DNA of 64,000 nucleotides, from positions 584,119-648,118 of the forward strand of contig NZ_LMRT01000013.1 of the NCBI RefSeq assembly GCF_001426225.1, in the 5' to 3' direction. The first letter of the stretch is position 1. Each line of letters opens with the position of its first letter. Both the position numbers and the translations under genes were made by a program. The notes beneath the pieces were generated by a model. It made no database searches and had not been told where the DNA came from. It saw only the letters and a program-made list of their open reading frames with translations. Source of the stretch: Allobosea sp. Leaf344. GTDB taxonomy: Bacteria > Pseudomonadota > Alphaproteobacteria > Rhizobiales > Beijerinckiaceae. Of this stretch, positions 9,225 through 19,570 are shown in pieces.

Positions 9225-9818
9225 ATGAAATCCTCCGATACCGACATCCTCATCATCCCCGGCTGGTCGGGCTCCGGGCCCGATCATTGGCAGAGCCGCT
9301 GGGCGGCGAAACTGTCCACGGCGCGCGTGGTCGAGCAGGAGGATTGGTACAAGCCGTCCCGCCAGTTATGGGCGCCCCGCATCGTCGAGGCGGTGCGGGC
9401 GGCGACGCGGCCGGTGGTGCTGGTCGGGCATTCCTGCGGCGTCAGCGCGATCGCCCATGCGGGTGCGCTGCTCAAGCCCGGCGAGGTGGCGGGGGCCTTT
9501 CTGGTGGCGCCGGCGGCCGAGCGCGCCAAGCGCAGCCTGCCGGGCATGGAGGCCGATTTCATCGCGCATCGGCGCGAGCGCCTGCCTTTCCCGAGCGTGC
9601 TCGTCGCCAGCGCCGACGACCCCTATTGCACGCTGGAGGAAGCGCGCGAGCTGGCGCAGGCCTGGGGCTCGGATTTCGTCGATGCCGGCGAGAGCGGCCA
9701 TATCAACAGCCAGTCCGGGCACGGCCCCTGGCCCGATGGGCTGCTGCGTTTCGCGGGATTCCTCAGGAGCTTGACCGCGGTCCCTGCGAAACCGATTCAG
9801 GACGGCCGGGCCGGCTGA
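9225..9818 (+). CDS. RBBP9/YdeN family serine hydrolase
   Basis: Small alpha/beta hydrolase (197 residues) of the RBBP9/YdeN family. The family N-terminal signature GWSGSGPDHWQSRW lies near residues 13-26. The nucleophile elbow GHSCG comes about 45 residues later, the acid in ADDPYC near 128 and the catalytic His in SGHINSQSGHG near 160. The cellular substrate is unknown, as for most of the family. It is followed by a 148-base gap that contains the terminator of the convergent liv operon. The preceding 190 bases (9035-9224) show no convincing gene. Confidence 0.8.
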   Translation: MKSSDTDILIIPGWSGSGPDHWQSRWAAKLSTARVVEQEDWYKPSRQLWAPRIVEAVRAATRPVVLVGHSCGVSAIAHAGALLKPGEVAGAFLVAPAAERAKRSLPGMEADFIAHRRERLPFPSVLVASADDPYCTLEEARELAQAWGSDFVDAGESGHINSQSGHGPWPDGLLRFAGFLRSLTAVPAKPIQDGRAG

Positions 9819-9904
9819 AGCTCGCCCGAGGTGAGGGTGGGCCGGCCGGATCGGTCTCAAGTCGCGGGCTGCGGCCCGCTTTCGCCGGTAGATGCGGCGG
9901 GCTC

Positions 9905-9937
9905 AAACGAAAACCGCCCCGGCTTTCACCGGGGCGG
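9905..9937 (-). terminator. intrinsic terminator of the liv operon
   Basis: Read on the minus strand, a perfect nine-base-pair GC-rich stem (CCGCCCCGG ... CCGGGGCGG) closes a six-base loop and is followed directly by TTTTCGTTT. It lies 30 bases beyond the stop codon of the binding-protein gene. The structure is a textbook Rho-independent terminator for the minus-strand operon. Confidence 0.9.
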
Positions 9938-9966
9938 ATCGCTTCAGCGCGACGGCTCAGCCGAGA

Positions 9967-11082
9967 TCAATTCTCGACATAGGTGATCTTGCCGTCGGCG
10001 CCCTTCTTCCAGGTGTACATGGTGTAGTCGGGACGGGTGATGTCGCCCTTCTGGTCGAAGCCGAGCTTGCCGATCACGGTGTCGACCGGCGCGCCGCCAC
10101 GGAGCGCGGCCGCGACCTTCTTCGGATCGGTCGAGTTGGCGCGCTTGGCACCTTCGGCCATGACCTGGACGGCCGCGTAGCTGTACAGGGTATAGGCTTC
10201 CGGCTTGAACTTCTTGGCCTCGAACTTCTTGATCACCGCGGCCGCCTCGGGGCGCTTCTGCGGATCGGGCGGGAAGGTCATCAGCGTGCCTTCGACACCG
10301 GGGCCGCCGATCGTGGCGAACTCGTCGGTGGTGATGCCGTCGCCGGAGATCAGCACGGTCTTCAGGCCCTGGTCGCGCATCTGGCGCACGATCAGGCCGC
10401 CTTCGGTGTGCAGGCCGCCCCAATAGAGGTAGTCGGCGCCGACGGATTTCAGCTTGGAGATGAGCGCCGAGAAATCCTTCTCGCCGGCGTTCACGCCCTC
10501 ATACAGCACATCCTTCACGCCGGCCTTGGTGAGGCCCTTGCGGGTCTCGTCGGCGAGGCCCTGCCCATAGGTGGTCTTGTCATGGACCACCGCGATCTTC
10601 TTGTCCTTGAGGTTCTTGGCGATGTAGGCCGCCGCGACGTCGCCCTGCTGGTCGTCACGGCCGCAGGTGCGGAAGACGTTCCAGAGGCCGCGCTCGGTGA
10701 TCTTCGGGTTGGTGGCCGAGGGCGAGATCATCAGCATGCCGTTCTCGGCATAGACTTCCGAAGCCGGCATGGTCACGCCGGAGTTGAAGTGGCCGACGAC
10801 CCATTTGACCCCGTCGCCGACGAATTTATTGGCGACCGAGACGCCCTGCTTGGGATCGGACACGTCGTCGCCGACGGAGACCGCGATCTTCTGCCCGAGC
10901 ACGCCGCCGGCGGCGTTGATGTCTTCCACCGCCTGCTCGACGCCGTTCTTCAGCTGCGCGCCGAAGGCCGCGTTGGGGCCGGTGATCGGCCCGGCGACGC
11001 CGAGCTTGATCTGTGCATTGGCCACGCCGGAGAAGGCGAGGACCGCGCCGAGCGCAATGCCGCTCAACAGCAGTTTCTTCAT
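9967..11082 (-). CDS. branched-chain amino acid-type ABC transporter substrate-binding protein
   Basis: Periplasmic type I binding protein (LivJ/LivK family) of 371 residues that captures a substrate and delivers it to the LivHM permease. A Sec signal peptide is visible at residues 1-23 (MKKLLLSGIALGAVLAF, then a VANA cleavage site). The mature start IKLGVAGPITGPNAAFGAQ is family-typical. A ligand-pocket region follows (VVGHFNSGVTMPASEVY) and a hinge near LISGDGITTDEFA. AGGGGAG precedes the ATG. The gene is last in the operon, 129 bases after the DUF6867 gene, and ends in a strong terminator. Ligand specificity cannot be read from the sequence; the adjacent hydroxyproline genes make an imino acid possible. 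Confidence 0.88.
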   Translation of the reverse strand: MKKLLLSGIALGAVLAFSGVANAQIKLGVAGPITGPNAAFGAQLKNGVEQAVEDINAAGGVLGQKIAVSVGDDVSDPKQGVSVANKFVGDGVKWVVGHFNSGVTMPASEVYAENGMLMISPSATNPKITERGLWNVFRTCGRDDQQGDVAAAYIAKNLKDKKIAVVHDKTTYGQGLADETRKGLTKAGVKDVLYEGVNAGEKDFSALISKLKSVGADYLYWGGLHTEGGLIVRQMRDQGLKTVLISGDGITTDEFATIGGPGVEGTLMTFPPDPQKRPEAAAVIKKFEAKKFKPEAYTLYSYAAVQVMAEGAKRANSTDPKKVAAALRGGAPVDTVIGKLGFDQKGDITRPDYTMYTWKKGADGKITYVEN

Positions 11083-11211
11083 GAGATCAGACTCCCCTGT
11101 CTTTACATTTGAACGGGCTGGATGATCCGCCCGTCTCGGCGCGTGATGATGCCGTGGAAGCCAGTCTCGCGCTTTTTCCACGCTCTGTCACGCGTCAAGC
11201 TCAGTGCCCTT

Positions 11212-11586
11212 TCAGGCGAGTTCACGCTTGATTTCGACACCTTCGCGCGGCTTCCAGCCGAAGGGGCCGGTGCGCTCGAAGAGCCAGCGATATTGCGTCG
11301 TCATCTGCCGCGCGCGGTGATAGCGCCAGCCCGCCAGGGCGAAGCCGAGCAGGATGATCGTGTCGACGATGTAGTAATGCAGCGTCAGCAGGCTCGCCTG
11401 GAACAGGGCGAAATGGATGAAGCGCACGACGAGGCCGAGGACCAGCGTGTAGATCACGAGCTGATAGGTCGGCTTCCAGGTCACGGCGATGGCGCGCCCG
11501 GTCATCCAGGCGAGCCAGCCGCCCATGACGACGGTGACGAGCAGGAAAAGCCAGACCGTCGGCTCCTCGTAGAGTATCCCCTGCAT
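11212..11586 (-). CDS. DUF6867 family membrane protein of the liv operon
   Basis: A 124-residue protein with three hydrophobic segments (about 12-32, 42-62 and 66-86) and a basic cytoplasmic C-terminus. I recognise it as the DUF6867 type found between livF and the binding-protein gene in alphaproteobacterial liv operons, though this is from memory. Function is unknown. Its place between the ATPase and binding-protein genes suggests an accessory role for the transporter, such as assembly or stability. It starts 83 bases after the livF stop. No enzymatic motif is visible. Confidence 0.65.
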   Translation of the reverse strand: MQGILYEEPTVWLFLLVTVVMGGWLAWMTGRAIAVTWKPTYQLVIYTLVLGLVVRFIHFALFQASLLTLHYYIVDTIILLGFALAGWRYHRARQMTTQYRWLFERTGPFGWKPREGVEIKRELA

Positions 11587-11669
11587 CGGTCAGGCTCCCT
11601 GGTTGTGCGGCGGTTGCACGCGGCCGGCGCGCGGCTCGCCGATGCGGGCGCGGGGGAGGCGGGTTTGCA

Positions 11670-12443
11670 TCAATGCCGCCCGCCTTCGAGATAGGCCGCC
11701 CGCACCTGCGGGTTGGCCAGGAGCTCCTGGCCGGTCCCGCTCATCGTGATCAGGCCATTGACCATGACATAGCCGCGATGGGCGAGCTTCAACGCGTGGA
11801 AGGCGTTCTGCTCGACCAGGAAGACGGTCAGCCCCTGGGTGCGGTTGAGCTCGCGGATCGCCTCGAAGATCTGCTTGACGATCAGCGGGGCCAGCCCGAG
11901 CGAGGGCTCGTCGAGCAGCAGCAGCTTGGGCCGCGCCATCAGCGCCCGGGCGATCGCCACCATCTGCTGCTCGCCGCCCGATAGCGTGCCGCCGCGCTGC
12001 TGCAGCCGCTCCTTGATGCGCGGGAACAGCACGCAGATCTTTTCGAGGTCCTCGTCGAAATGCTCGAGCCCGCGCACCGAGGCGCCCATCTGCAGATTCT
12101 CGAACACGCTCATCCGCGGGAAGATGCGCCGGCCTTCCGGCGATTGGGCGATGCCCAGCCGCGCGATCTCGTGGCTCGGCATCTTGGTGATGTCGCGCCC
12201 CTCATAGGTGATCGTGCCCTCGCGCGCCTGCGGATTGCCGAAGATCGTCATCATCAGGGTGGATTTGCCGGCGCCGTTGGCGCCGATCATGGTGACGATC
12301 TCCCCGGCGCGGACATCGAGGTCGACACCCTTGAGGGCGATGATCTTGCCGTAATAGGTCTTCACGCCGCGCACCGTCAGCACCGGCTCGGCCTGCGGCT
12401 GGGTTGCGGGGGGCTGCGAGAGGATCGGGGCTTCCATGGTCAC
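11670..12443 (-). CDS. livF: branched-chain amino acid ABC transporter ATP-binding protein LivF
   Basis: ABC ATPase of 257 residues that powers the LivHM permease together with LivG. Walker A is GANGAGKSTL, the signature is LSGGEQQMVAIARAL, Walker B is LLLLDEPSLGLAP and the H-loop is FLVEQN. The GRRIFPRMSVFENL segment after the Q-loop is typical of LivF. The start is a GTG at 12443 overlapping the livG stop by four bases (GTGA), so translation is probably coupled; an internal ATG at 12437 is the alternative. An N-terminal Pro/Gln-rich extension of about 20 residues precedes the ABC fold. Confidence 0.92.
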   Translation of the reverse strand: MTMEAPILSQPPATQPQAEPVLTVRGVKTYYGKIIALKGVDLDVRAGEIVTMIGANGAGKSTLMMTIFGNPQAREGTITYEGRDITKMPSHEIARLGIAQSPEGRRIFPRMSVFENLQMGASVRGLEHFDEDLEKICVLFPRIKERLQQRGGTLSGGEQQMVAIARALMARPKLLLLDEPSLGLAPLIVKQIFEAIRELNRTQGLTVFLVEQNAFHALKLAHRGYVMVNGLITMSGTGQELLANPQVRAAYLEGGRH

Positions 12444-13287
12444 AGGCCCACCTCCGCCTCGGCCGCTTCGACTTCGTCGTCATCGACGCCGAGATAGGCG
12501 GCGATCACCCGCGGATCGGCCTGGATCTCGGCCGGGGTGCCGTCGGCGATCTTGGTGCCGTAATCCAGCACCACGACATGGTCCGAGATCTCCATCACCA
12601 CCGACATGTCGTGCTCGATCAGCAGCAGCGCCGTGCCGATGTCCCGGCGGATCGACAAAAGCAGCGTGTTGAGCTCCAGGCTTTCGCGCGGGTTGAGGCC
12701 GGCCGCCGGCTCGTCGAGGCAGAGCAGCACCGGGTCGGTGCACATGGCGCGCGCGATTTCGAGCCGGCGCTGGTCGCCATAGGGCAGGTCGGCGGCGGGA
12801 TCGTCGGCGCGGTGGATCAGGTTGATCTTCTCCAGCCAGAATTTGGCCTTCTCGATCGCCTGTTTCTCGCGCGCCGCATAGCCGCCTATGCCGAGCACGC
12901 CCAGGAAGGTGTAGCCGGAGGCTTCCATCAGCGGATTGTGCTGGGCGACGAGCAGGTTCTCCAGCACCGTCATGCCGCCGAACAGGCGGATGTTCTGGAA
13001 GGTGCGGGCGACGCGGGCTTTCCAGGAGATGCTGAAATCAGGCATGCGCTCCAGCAGATAGCTGGCGCCGCTGTCCTGGGTCAGCGTCATCATGCCTTCG
13101 GTCGGCTTGTAGAAGCCGGTGATGCAGTTGAACACCGTGGTCTTGCCGGCGCCGTTGGGGCCGATCAGCGCGGTGATCTGGCCCTTATGCGCCTCGAAGG
13201 ACAGGTCGTTGACGGCGGTGAGGCCGCCGAAGCGCATCGTCAGATGCTCGACCTGGAGCAGAGGGGTCTGGTGCGGGACGCTGGTCA

Positions 13288-13288
<1 letters not shown>
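12440..13288 (-). CDS. livG: branched-chain amino acid ABC transporter ATP-binding protein LivG
   Basis: Second ABC ATPase of the system, 282 residues. Walker A is GPNGAGKTTVFNCI. The signature is the degenerate LPYGDQRRLEIARAM usual in LivG, Walker B is LLCLDEPAAGLNP and the H-loop is LLIEHDMSVVM. An insertion after the Q-loop (residues about 95-130) is normal for this subfamily. Its ATG overlaps the livM stop by one base (TGATG), and its own stop overlaps the livF start. Confidence 0.92.
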
Positions 13289-14673
<1,385 letters not shown>

Positions 14674-14678
14674 CGGCG

Positions 14679-15596
14679 TCAGACCTTCTCGACTTCAGGC
14701 CGACCGAGCAGGCCGGAGGGCATGAACACGAGCACGATGGCGAGGATGCAGAAGGCCGCGACATCCTTGTAGTCGATGGTGAAATAGGCCGACCACATCA
14801 CCTCGATCAGGCCGATCAGCAGGCCGCCGATCACGGCTCCGGGCAGCGAGCCGATGCCGCCGAGCACCGCCGCCGTGAAGGCCTTGACCCCGGGGATGAA
14901 GCCGTCGTGGAAGCTGACCACGCCGTAGAGCACGAGATACATCACGCCGGCGACGGCGGCGAGCGCGGCGCCCATGACGAAGGTGATAGAGATCGTCCGG
15001 TCGACGTCGATGCCGAGCAGCGCCGCCATCTTGCGGTCCTGCTCGCAGGCGCGCTGCGCGCGGCCGAGCGAGGTCTTCTGGACGATGTACCAGAAGATCG
15101 CCAGCAGAACCGCCGTGGTGGCGATGATGACGATCTGCTTGTAGGAGATCTGCACCGCGTAGGTCGTGCTCTCGATCAGCGTGATCGACTTGTTGAGCAT
15201 GGGCGGCGTCGATTTGTTGCGCGGGCCCTGCACCACCTGCACGAAGTTCATCAGGAAGATCGACATGCCGATCGCCGAGATGAGCGGCGCCAGGCGGAAG
15301 GAGCCGCGCAGGGGGCGATAGGCGACCCGCTCGATCGTCCAGCTCCACAGCGAGGTGAAGAACATCGCGAGGACCAGCACCACGATCAGCGCCAGCACGA
15401 TCAGCCCCGCGCCGAACCAGGAGGCGATCAGCATGAAGAAGATCAGGGCGATGAAGGCCGACAGCATGAAGACGTCGCCATGGGCGAAGTTCACCATGCC
15501 GATGATCCCGAAGACCATCGTGTAGCCGATGGCGATGAGGCCGTAGATCGACCCCAGGGTCAGCCCGTTGATGAGCTGCTGGAGAAACACTTCCAT
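14679..15596 (-). CDS. livH: branched-chain amino acid ABC transporter permease LivH
   Basis: First gene of the operon, a 305-residue inner-membrane permease with about eight hydrophobic segments. Diagnostic segments are the N-terminus [20 protein letters not shown], the [13 protein letters not shown] motif and the EAA-like loop [22 protein letters not shown]. The C-terminus ends in [14 protein letters not shown], typical of the family. livM follows after five bases. The candidate promoter at 15704-15732 lies about 110 bases upstream. Confidence 0.92.
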   Translation of the reverse strand: MEVFLQQLINGLTLGSIYGLIAIGYTMVFGIIGMVNFAHGDVFMLSAFIALIFFMLIASWFGAGLIVLALIVVLVLAMFFTSLWSWTIERVAYRPLRGSFRLAPLISAIGMSIFLMNFVQVVQGPRNKSTPPMLNKSITLIESTTYAVQISYKQIVIIATTAVLLAIFWYIVQKTSLGRAQRACEQDRKMAALLGIDVDRTISITFVMGAALAAVAGVMYLVLYGVVSFHDGFIPGVKAFTAAVLGGIGSLPGAVIGGLLIGLIEVMWSAYFTIDYKDVAAFCILAIVLVFMPSGLLGRPEVEKV

Positions 15597-15703
15597 TGCC
15601 GACGCCTAACCCCTCTGATCCGCTCCCGTTCTTTTCGCCGGCATGACGCCGGCGCATGCGGGATGCGAGCTGCTTGCAGAGCTACCAATGGCTTGCGGTC
15701 CCG

Positions 15704-15732
15704 ACAATCGCCCCGGGCCATATTTCTGTCAA
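15704..15732 (-). promoter_or_regulatory. candidate sigma-70-type promoter for the liv operon
   Basis: On the minus strand a perfect TTGACA (15732-15727) is followed after 17 bases by GATTGT (15709-15704), which matches the -10 consensus at only three positions. It sits in the 266-base gap between the epimerase gene and livH and points toward livH. Nothing else in the gap (15597-15862) looks like a gene. Confidence 0.4.
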
Positions 15733-15862
15733 AAGCAATCTGGCATCGCCTGCCGCAGAATTGAGCAGCGGGCTTGACGGCCATGTCGCCTTTTCGCGCA
15801 AGATGATTGCGCGAAGCGCACTCCTGGCGACCGAGCCCGATCCACGCGCATTCTCTCGCCCC

Positions 15863-16873
15863 TCAGGCCTTGTCCGCCAGCTGGAAGCCATGGGCGAGCG
15901 GATCGCGATCATCGATGAAGATGGTGTTGTAGCCGGTCATGCGGGCCCAGCCCTCGATCGAGGGAATGATGGCGTCATGCGGCCCGACCTTGGCGGCGGC
16001 CTCGACCCGGCCGCGGAACAGCGTGCCGATGATGCTCTCATGGACGAAATCATCGCCCACCTTCAGCCGGCCCTGCGCCGCCCATTGCGCCATGCGCGAG
16101 GAGGTGCCGGTGCCGCAGGGCGAGCGATCCAGCGCCTTGTCGCCATAGAACACCGCGTTGCGGGCATGGGCCTCCGGCTTGGTCGGCGCGCCGGTCCAGA
16201 GGATGTGGCTGAGGCCGTTGATCGCCGCGTTCTCGGGGTGGACGAACTGGTATTTCGCATTCAGCGCCGCGCGCAGCTTCGGGCTCCAGCGCAGCAGGTC
16301 GGAGGGGTTGACCGCGGCGATGTCGCCGATCGCCGGCTGGGGATCGACGATCGCATAGAAATTGCCGCCATAGGCGACGTCGACCGTCACCTCGCCCAGC
16401 CCCTCCACCTCCGCGGTCAGCCCGGTGGCGTGGAGATAGGAGGCGATGTTGGTGATGCGGACGCTGTCGATATGGGGGCCGTTCTGGACATACGTCGCGG
16501 TCACCAGCCCGGCCGGCGTGTCGATCCTGAGCGTTCCGGGCGTGCGCGGCATGACCAGGCCGCGCTCCAGCGCCATGGTCACCGTGCCGATGGTGCCGTG
16601 GCCGCACATCGGCAGGCAGCCCGAGGTCTCGATGAAGAGGAAGGCGATGTCGGCGTCCTCGCGCGTCGGCGGGTAGAGGATCGCGCCCGACATCATGTCG
16701 TGGCCGCGCGGCTCGAAGCACAGGCCGGTGCGGATCCAGTCGAACTCGGCCAGGAAATGCGCCCGCTTCTCGACCATATTCGCGCCCTTCAGCGGCGGGG
16801 CCCCGCCGGCGACCAGGCGCACAGGATTGCCGCAGGTATGGCCGTCGACGCAGAAGAAGGTGTGAGTGGTCAT
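15863..16873 (-). CDS. 4-hydroxyproline 2-epimerase (proline racemase family)
   Basis: Proline racemase-fold enzyme of 336 residues, predicted to epimerise trans-4-hydroxy-L-proline to cis-4-hydroxy-D-proline, the first step of bacterial hydroxyproline breakdown. Both catalytic cysteines are present: Cys90 in LPMCGHGTIG and Cys253 in SPCGTGTSSR. In the related trans-3-hydroxyproline dehydratases the second is Thr, so dehydratase activity is unlikely. The operon context (D-hydroxyproline-type dehydrogenase and DHDPS-like deaminase) supports epimerase over proline racemase. It is the last gene of the minus-strand operon, 67 bases after the dehydrogenase stop. Confidence 0.88.
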   Translation of the reverse strand: MTTHTFFCVDGHTCGNPVRLVAGGAPPLKGANMVEKRAHFLAEFDWIRTGLCFEPRGHDMMSGAILYPPTREDADIAFLFIETSGCLPMCGHGTIGTVTMALERGLVMPRTPGTLRIDTPAGLVTATYVQNGPHIDSVRITNIASYLHATGLTAEVEGLGEVTVDVAYGGNFYAIVDPQPAIGDIAAVNPSDLLRWSPKLRAALNAKYQFVHPENAAINGLSHILWTGAPTKPEAHARNAVFYGDKALDRSPCGTGTSSRMAQWAAQGRLKVGDDFVHESIIGTLFRGRVEAAAKVGPHDAIIPSIEGWARMTGYNTIFIDDRDPLAHGFQLADKA

Positions 16874-16940
16874 GGGCTTGGCTCGGTCGGTTGGCGGTTT
16901 GATTCAAGCGGGATGCGGCAGGGCCGGTGGCTGGCGCGCA

Positions 16941-18173
16941 TCAGAAGCGCCGCGGGCTGAAGGCCGCGATGTCGAGCTCCGGCGCGCGCCCGGCCAGGAG
17001 CGCGGCGGTGATCTCCGCCGTCACCGTCGCCTGCGTCATCCCGTAATGGCCGTGGCCGAAGGCGTAGACCACCCGCGGATTGCGGCTGGCCGCGCCGATC
17101 ACCGGCAGCGAATCGGGCATCGACGGGCGAAAACCCATCCAGAGCGTGCCGCTCTCGAAAGGCGGCAGCCCATCCAGGAAACCGGCGGCCTTGTCGTAGA
17201 GCGTCTTGGTGCGGGCGTGATTGGGCGCGGCGGCGAGCCCGCCGAATTCCACGGCGCCGCCGATGCGCAGGCCGCTATCCAGCGGCGTCACCACGAAACC
17301 ATGTCCCTCGAAGCCGATCGGCCGGCTGGTCAGCCCGGTCATGCCGGGAAAGCTGACATTATAGCCGCGCTCGGTGTCGAGCGGGACGCTGTCGCCCAGC
17401 GCGGCGGCGAGCGGCTTCGACCAGGCGCCGGCGGCGATCACCGCGCGGTCGACCACGCGCTGCCAGCCGTCGCGTCCGATCAGGGCAGGGCGCTCGCCGG
17501 TCGAGATCCCGGTGATCTCGGCCTTCTCGAAAGTGGCGCCGCGCGCCAGCGCCGTTTCGAACAGCGCCATCGTCAGCTGCAGCGGATCGCTGATATGGGC
17601 GGTATCGGGATGGAAGGCCGCACCGGCGAAGCCCCCCTTGAGCGCCGGCTCGAATTGGCGCAGCGCCTCGGGACCGATCATCTCGACCCGGATGCCGAAC
17701 TCGGCCTGGCGGCGGGCGATCCGCGCGGCTTCGTCCATGGCGCCCGCATCGGTGAAGGCGTAGAGCCCGCCCTTGCGGTGGATGTGCCGCGTCAGCCCGC
17801 TGCGCTCGGCCCGCGCGAGCCAGGCCGGCAAGGCGCGCTGCTGCAGGGCGCCGATCCCCCGGATCGAAGCCTCATAGGCCTGCGGCCGCGCCGCGAGCAC
17901 GAAGCGGACCAGCCAGGGCAAAAGCCGCGGCAGATAGGCGGGGCGGATCGAGAGCGGGCCGAGCGGATCGAGCAGGAATTTCGGCACCTGCCGCAGGATC
18001 TTGGGGCTGGCGATCGGCAGGATGTCGGTATGCGCCATCCAGCCGGCATTGCCGCGGGAGGGGCCGAAGGCCGGTCCTTCCCGATCGAGGATCAGCACCT
18101 CGTGGCCCTCGTCCAGCAGGGCATGGGCGATGGCGCAGCCGACGATGCCGGCCCCGATGATCGCGATCTTCAT
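16941..18173 (-). CDS. FAD-dependent D-amino acid dehydrogenase, probable cis-4-hydroxy-D-proline dehydrogenase
   Basis: DadA-family flavoprotein of 410 residues. The FAD-binding N-terminus reads KIAIIGAGIVGCAIAHALL, followed by SRGNAGWMAHTD, and the C-terminal FAD contact is VYAFGHGHYGMTQATVTAE. In this operon it should oxidise cis-4-hydroxy-D-proline to 1-pyrroline-4-hydroxy-2-carboxylate, feeding electrons to the respiratory chain. It differs clearly from the other DadA-type protein at 3625-4875, so the window encodes two family members. The substrate is inferred from its neighbours. Confidence 0.8.
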   Translation of the reverse strand: MKIAIIGAGIVGCAIAHALLDEGHEVLILDREGPAFGPSRGNAGWMAHTDILPIASPKILRQVPKFLLDPLGPLSIRPAYLPRLLPWLVRFVLAARPQAYEASIRGIGALQQRALPAWLARAERSGLTRHIHRKGGLYAFTDAGAMDEAARIARRQAEFGIRVEMIGPEALRQFEPALKGGFAGAAFHPDTAHISDPLQLTMALFETALARGATFEKAEITGISTGERPALIGRDGWQRVVDRAVIAAGAWSKPLAAALGDSVPLDTERGYNVSFPGMTGLTSRPIGFEGHGFVVTPLDSGLRIGGAVEFGGLAAAPNHARTKTLYDKAAGFLDGLPPFESGTLWMGFRPSMPDSLPVIGAASRNPRVVYAFGHGHYGMTQATVTAEITAALLAGRAPELDIAAFSPRRF

Positions 18174-18198
18174 GATGCGCGCTCCGGCCCGTCTACGC

Positions 18199-18525
18199 TC
18201 ATGGCAGGGACAGGGTCTTCAGCGCGCCGGGCTGCTTCACCTCGATCTCGACGAAGGCGATCGGGTGGGGCGAGCCGTTCATCACGTCGTGCTCGACGCC
18301 GGCCGGGCGCATATAGGCCTGGCCCTCGGCGAGAGGGACGTCGTTCTCGGCCTTGCCGTCATGGATGCGCAGCGTGCCGGCCGTGAGCATCACCACGAAA
18401 TAGGGCCAGCCATGGCTGTGCCAGCCGGTGACGGCGCCGGGCTCGAAATCCCAGCGCGTGATGCGGATGGCCTCGTCATCCTGCTGGACGGTCGGGATGG
18501 CGGGCGTGGTGCAGGCGAAGGCCAT
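18199..18525 (-). CDS. cupin domain protein of the hydroxyproline operon
   Basis: A 108-residue single-domain cupin. Motif 1 is visible as GAVTGWHSHGWPYFVVML with two His and no canonical Glu. Motif 2 is PAGVEHDVMNGSPHPIAFVE, with one metal-ligand His. This pattern permits metal binding, but no reaction can be assigned. It lies 11 bases after the deaminase stop and 25 before the dehydrogenase start, so it belongs to the operon. A role as isomerase, enamine/imine handling protein or sensor is possible; I have no evidence to choose. Confidence 0.7.
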   Translation of the reverse strand: MAFACTTPAIPTVQQDDEAIRITRWDFEPGAVTGWHSHGWPYFVVMLTAGTLRIHDGKAENDVPLAEGQAYMRPAGVEHDVMNGSPHPIAFVEIEVKQPGALKTLSLP

Positions 18526-18536
18526 CGCGGTTCCCG

Positions 18537-19439
18537 TCAGAAGGAGGGCAGGGTCGGGCGCCCGGCTTCCGCCGCCTTGACGACCGCCTCGATACGCGCC
18601 CGTTCCGGGCCGCTCAGGGCCATGCGGGGCGCGCGGCAGCGGTCATTGGAGCCGATCGCCAGCGCCTCCACAAGCTTGATGTTCTGGACGAGCCGGGCCG
18701 AGACGTCGAGGTCGAGCAGCGGGCGGAACCAGCGATAGATCGCGATCGCCTCCGCCATCCGGCCGGCGCGGGCCAGCTCGTAGATCGCCACTGTCTCGCG
18801 GGGATAGGCGACCACCAGCCCGGCGACCCAGCCATCGGCCCCCATCGCCAGGCTCTCCAGCGCGAGATTGTCGACGCCGGTCAGCACCTTGAAACGGTCG
18901 CCGCAGAGCGTCTTGATCTCGCTGATGCGCCGGATGTCGTCGGATGATTCCTTGATCGCGGTGAAGAGCGGCTCGTCCGCCAGCTCGAGCAGCATCCGGG
19001 GCGGGATGTCGACGCCATAGGCGGGCGGGTTGTTGTAGATCATCACCGGCAGGCCGCCGGCCTTGGCGACCGCGCGGTAATGGGCAGCCGTCTCGTGCGG
19101 CTCGGATTTATAGGGAATGCCTGGCAGCACCATGAAGCCCGCCGCCCCGGCTCTGGCCCCGGCCTCGGCCAGTCTGCAGGCCTGGCGCGTCGAGCCCTGC
19201 GCGACGGTCAGCAGCACCGGCACCTTGCCGGCGGCGACGCGCAGCGCGACTTCGAGCACCGCGATCTTCTCCTCGGGGTCGAGCGTCGAGGCTTCGCCCA
19301 GCGAGCCGGCGACGATCAGCCCATGGACGCCGGCGTCGAGCTGGAAGGCGAAGCAGCGTTCCATCTCCGCGATGTCGAGCCGATCATCGGCCGTGAATTT
19401 GGTGGTGACCGCGGGCAGCACGCCGGACCAGTAGGACAT
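18537..19439 (-). CDS. DHDPS/NAL family protein, probable pyrroline-4-hydroxy-2-carboxylate deaminase
   Basis: Class I aldolase-like TIM barrel of 300 residues. The Schiff-base lysine is in FTAIKESSDDIRR and the proton-relay tyrosine in VMIYNNPPAYGVD; the GSLGEASTL segment corresponds to the substrate carboxylate loop. In a hydroxyproline operon the expected role is deamination and dehydration of 1-pyrroline-4-hydroxy-2-carboxylate to 2-oxoglutarate semialdehyde. The semialdehyde dehydrogenase that would finish the pathway is not in this window. This is the first gene of the operon, divergent from the GntR gene, with a palindromic operator between them. Confidence 0.83.
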   Translation of the reverse strand: MSYWSGVLPAVTTKFTADDRLDIAEMERCFAFQLDAGVHGLIVAGSLGEASTLDPEEKIAVLEVALRVAAGKVPVLLTVAQGSTRQACRLAEAGARAGAAGFMVLPGIPYKSEPHETAAHYRAVAKAGGLPVMIYNNPPAYGVDIPPRMLLELADEPLFTAIKESSDDIRRISEIKTLCGDRFKVLTGVDNLALESLAMGADGWVAGLVVAYPRETVAIYELARAGRMAEAIAIYRWFRPLLDLDVSARLVQNIKLVEALAIGSNDRCRAPRMALSGPERARIEAVVKAAEAGRPTLPSF

Positions 19440-19513
19440 TGAAGAACCTCCTTGCGCACGGGTCTCGTATGCCGGCAGATTATTCGCGACCGCATTCAGC
19501 CCGTTACCTTTGG

Positions 19514-19523
19514 TGATATATCA
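19514..19523. promoter_or_regulatory. TGATATATCA palindromic operator, copy 1
   Basis: A perfect ten-base palindrome in the 131-base gap between the divergent deaminase (start 19439) and GntR (start 19571) genes. Its AT-rich core is conspicuous in the surrounding GC-rich DNA. The same core recurs at 20274-20285. Short A/T-centred palindromes are usual for FCD-type GntR regulators, so autoregulation and control of the hydroxyproline operon are likely. Confidence 0.65.
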
Positions 19524-19570
19524 ATGCAGCCTCCTTCGTCAATCGCGCGTTGCATCCGGGCGGGCGCAGC

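Noticed and set aside
16911-16940. Possible RNA motif between the FAD dehydrogenase and epimerase genes
   Set aside because: The gap is short and shows no stable stem beyond what GC-rich DNA gives by chance.
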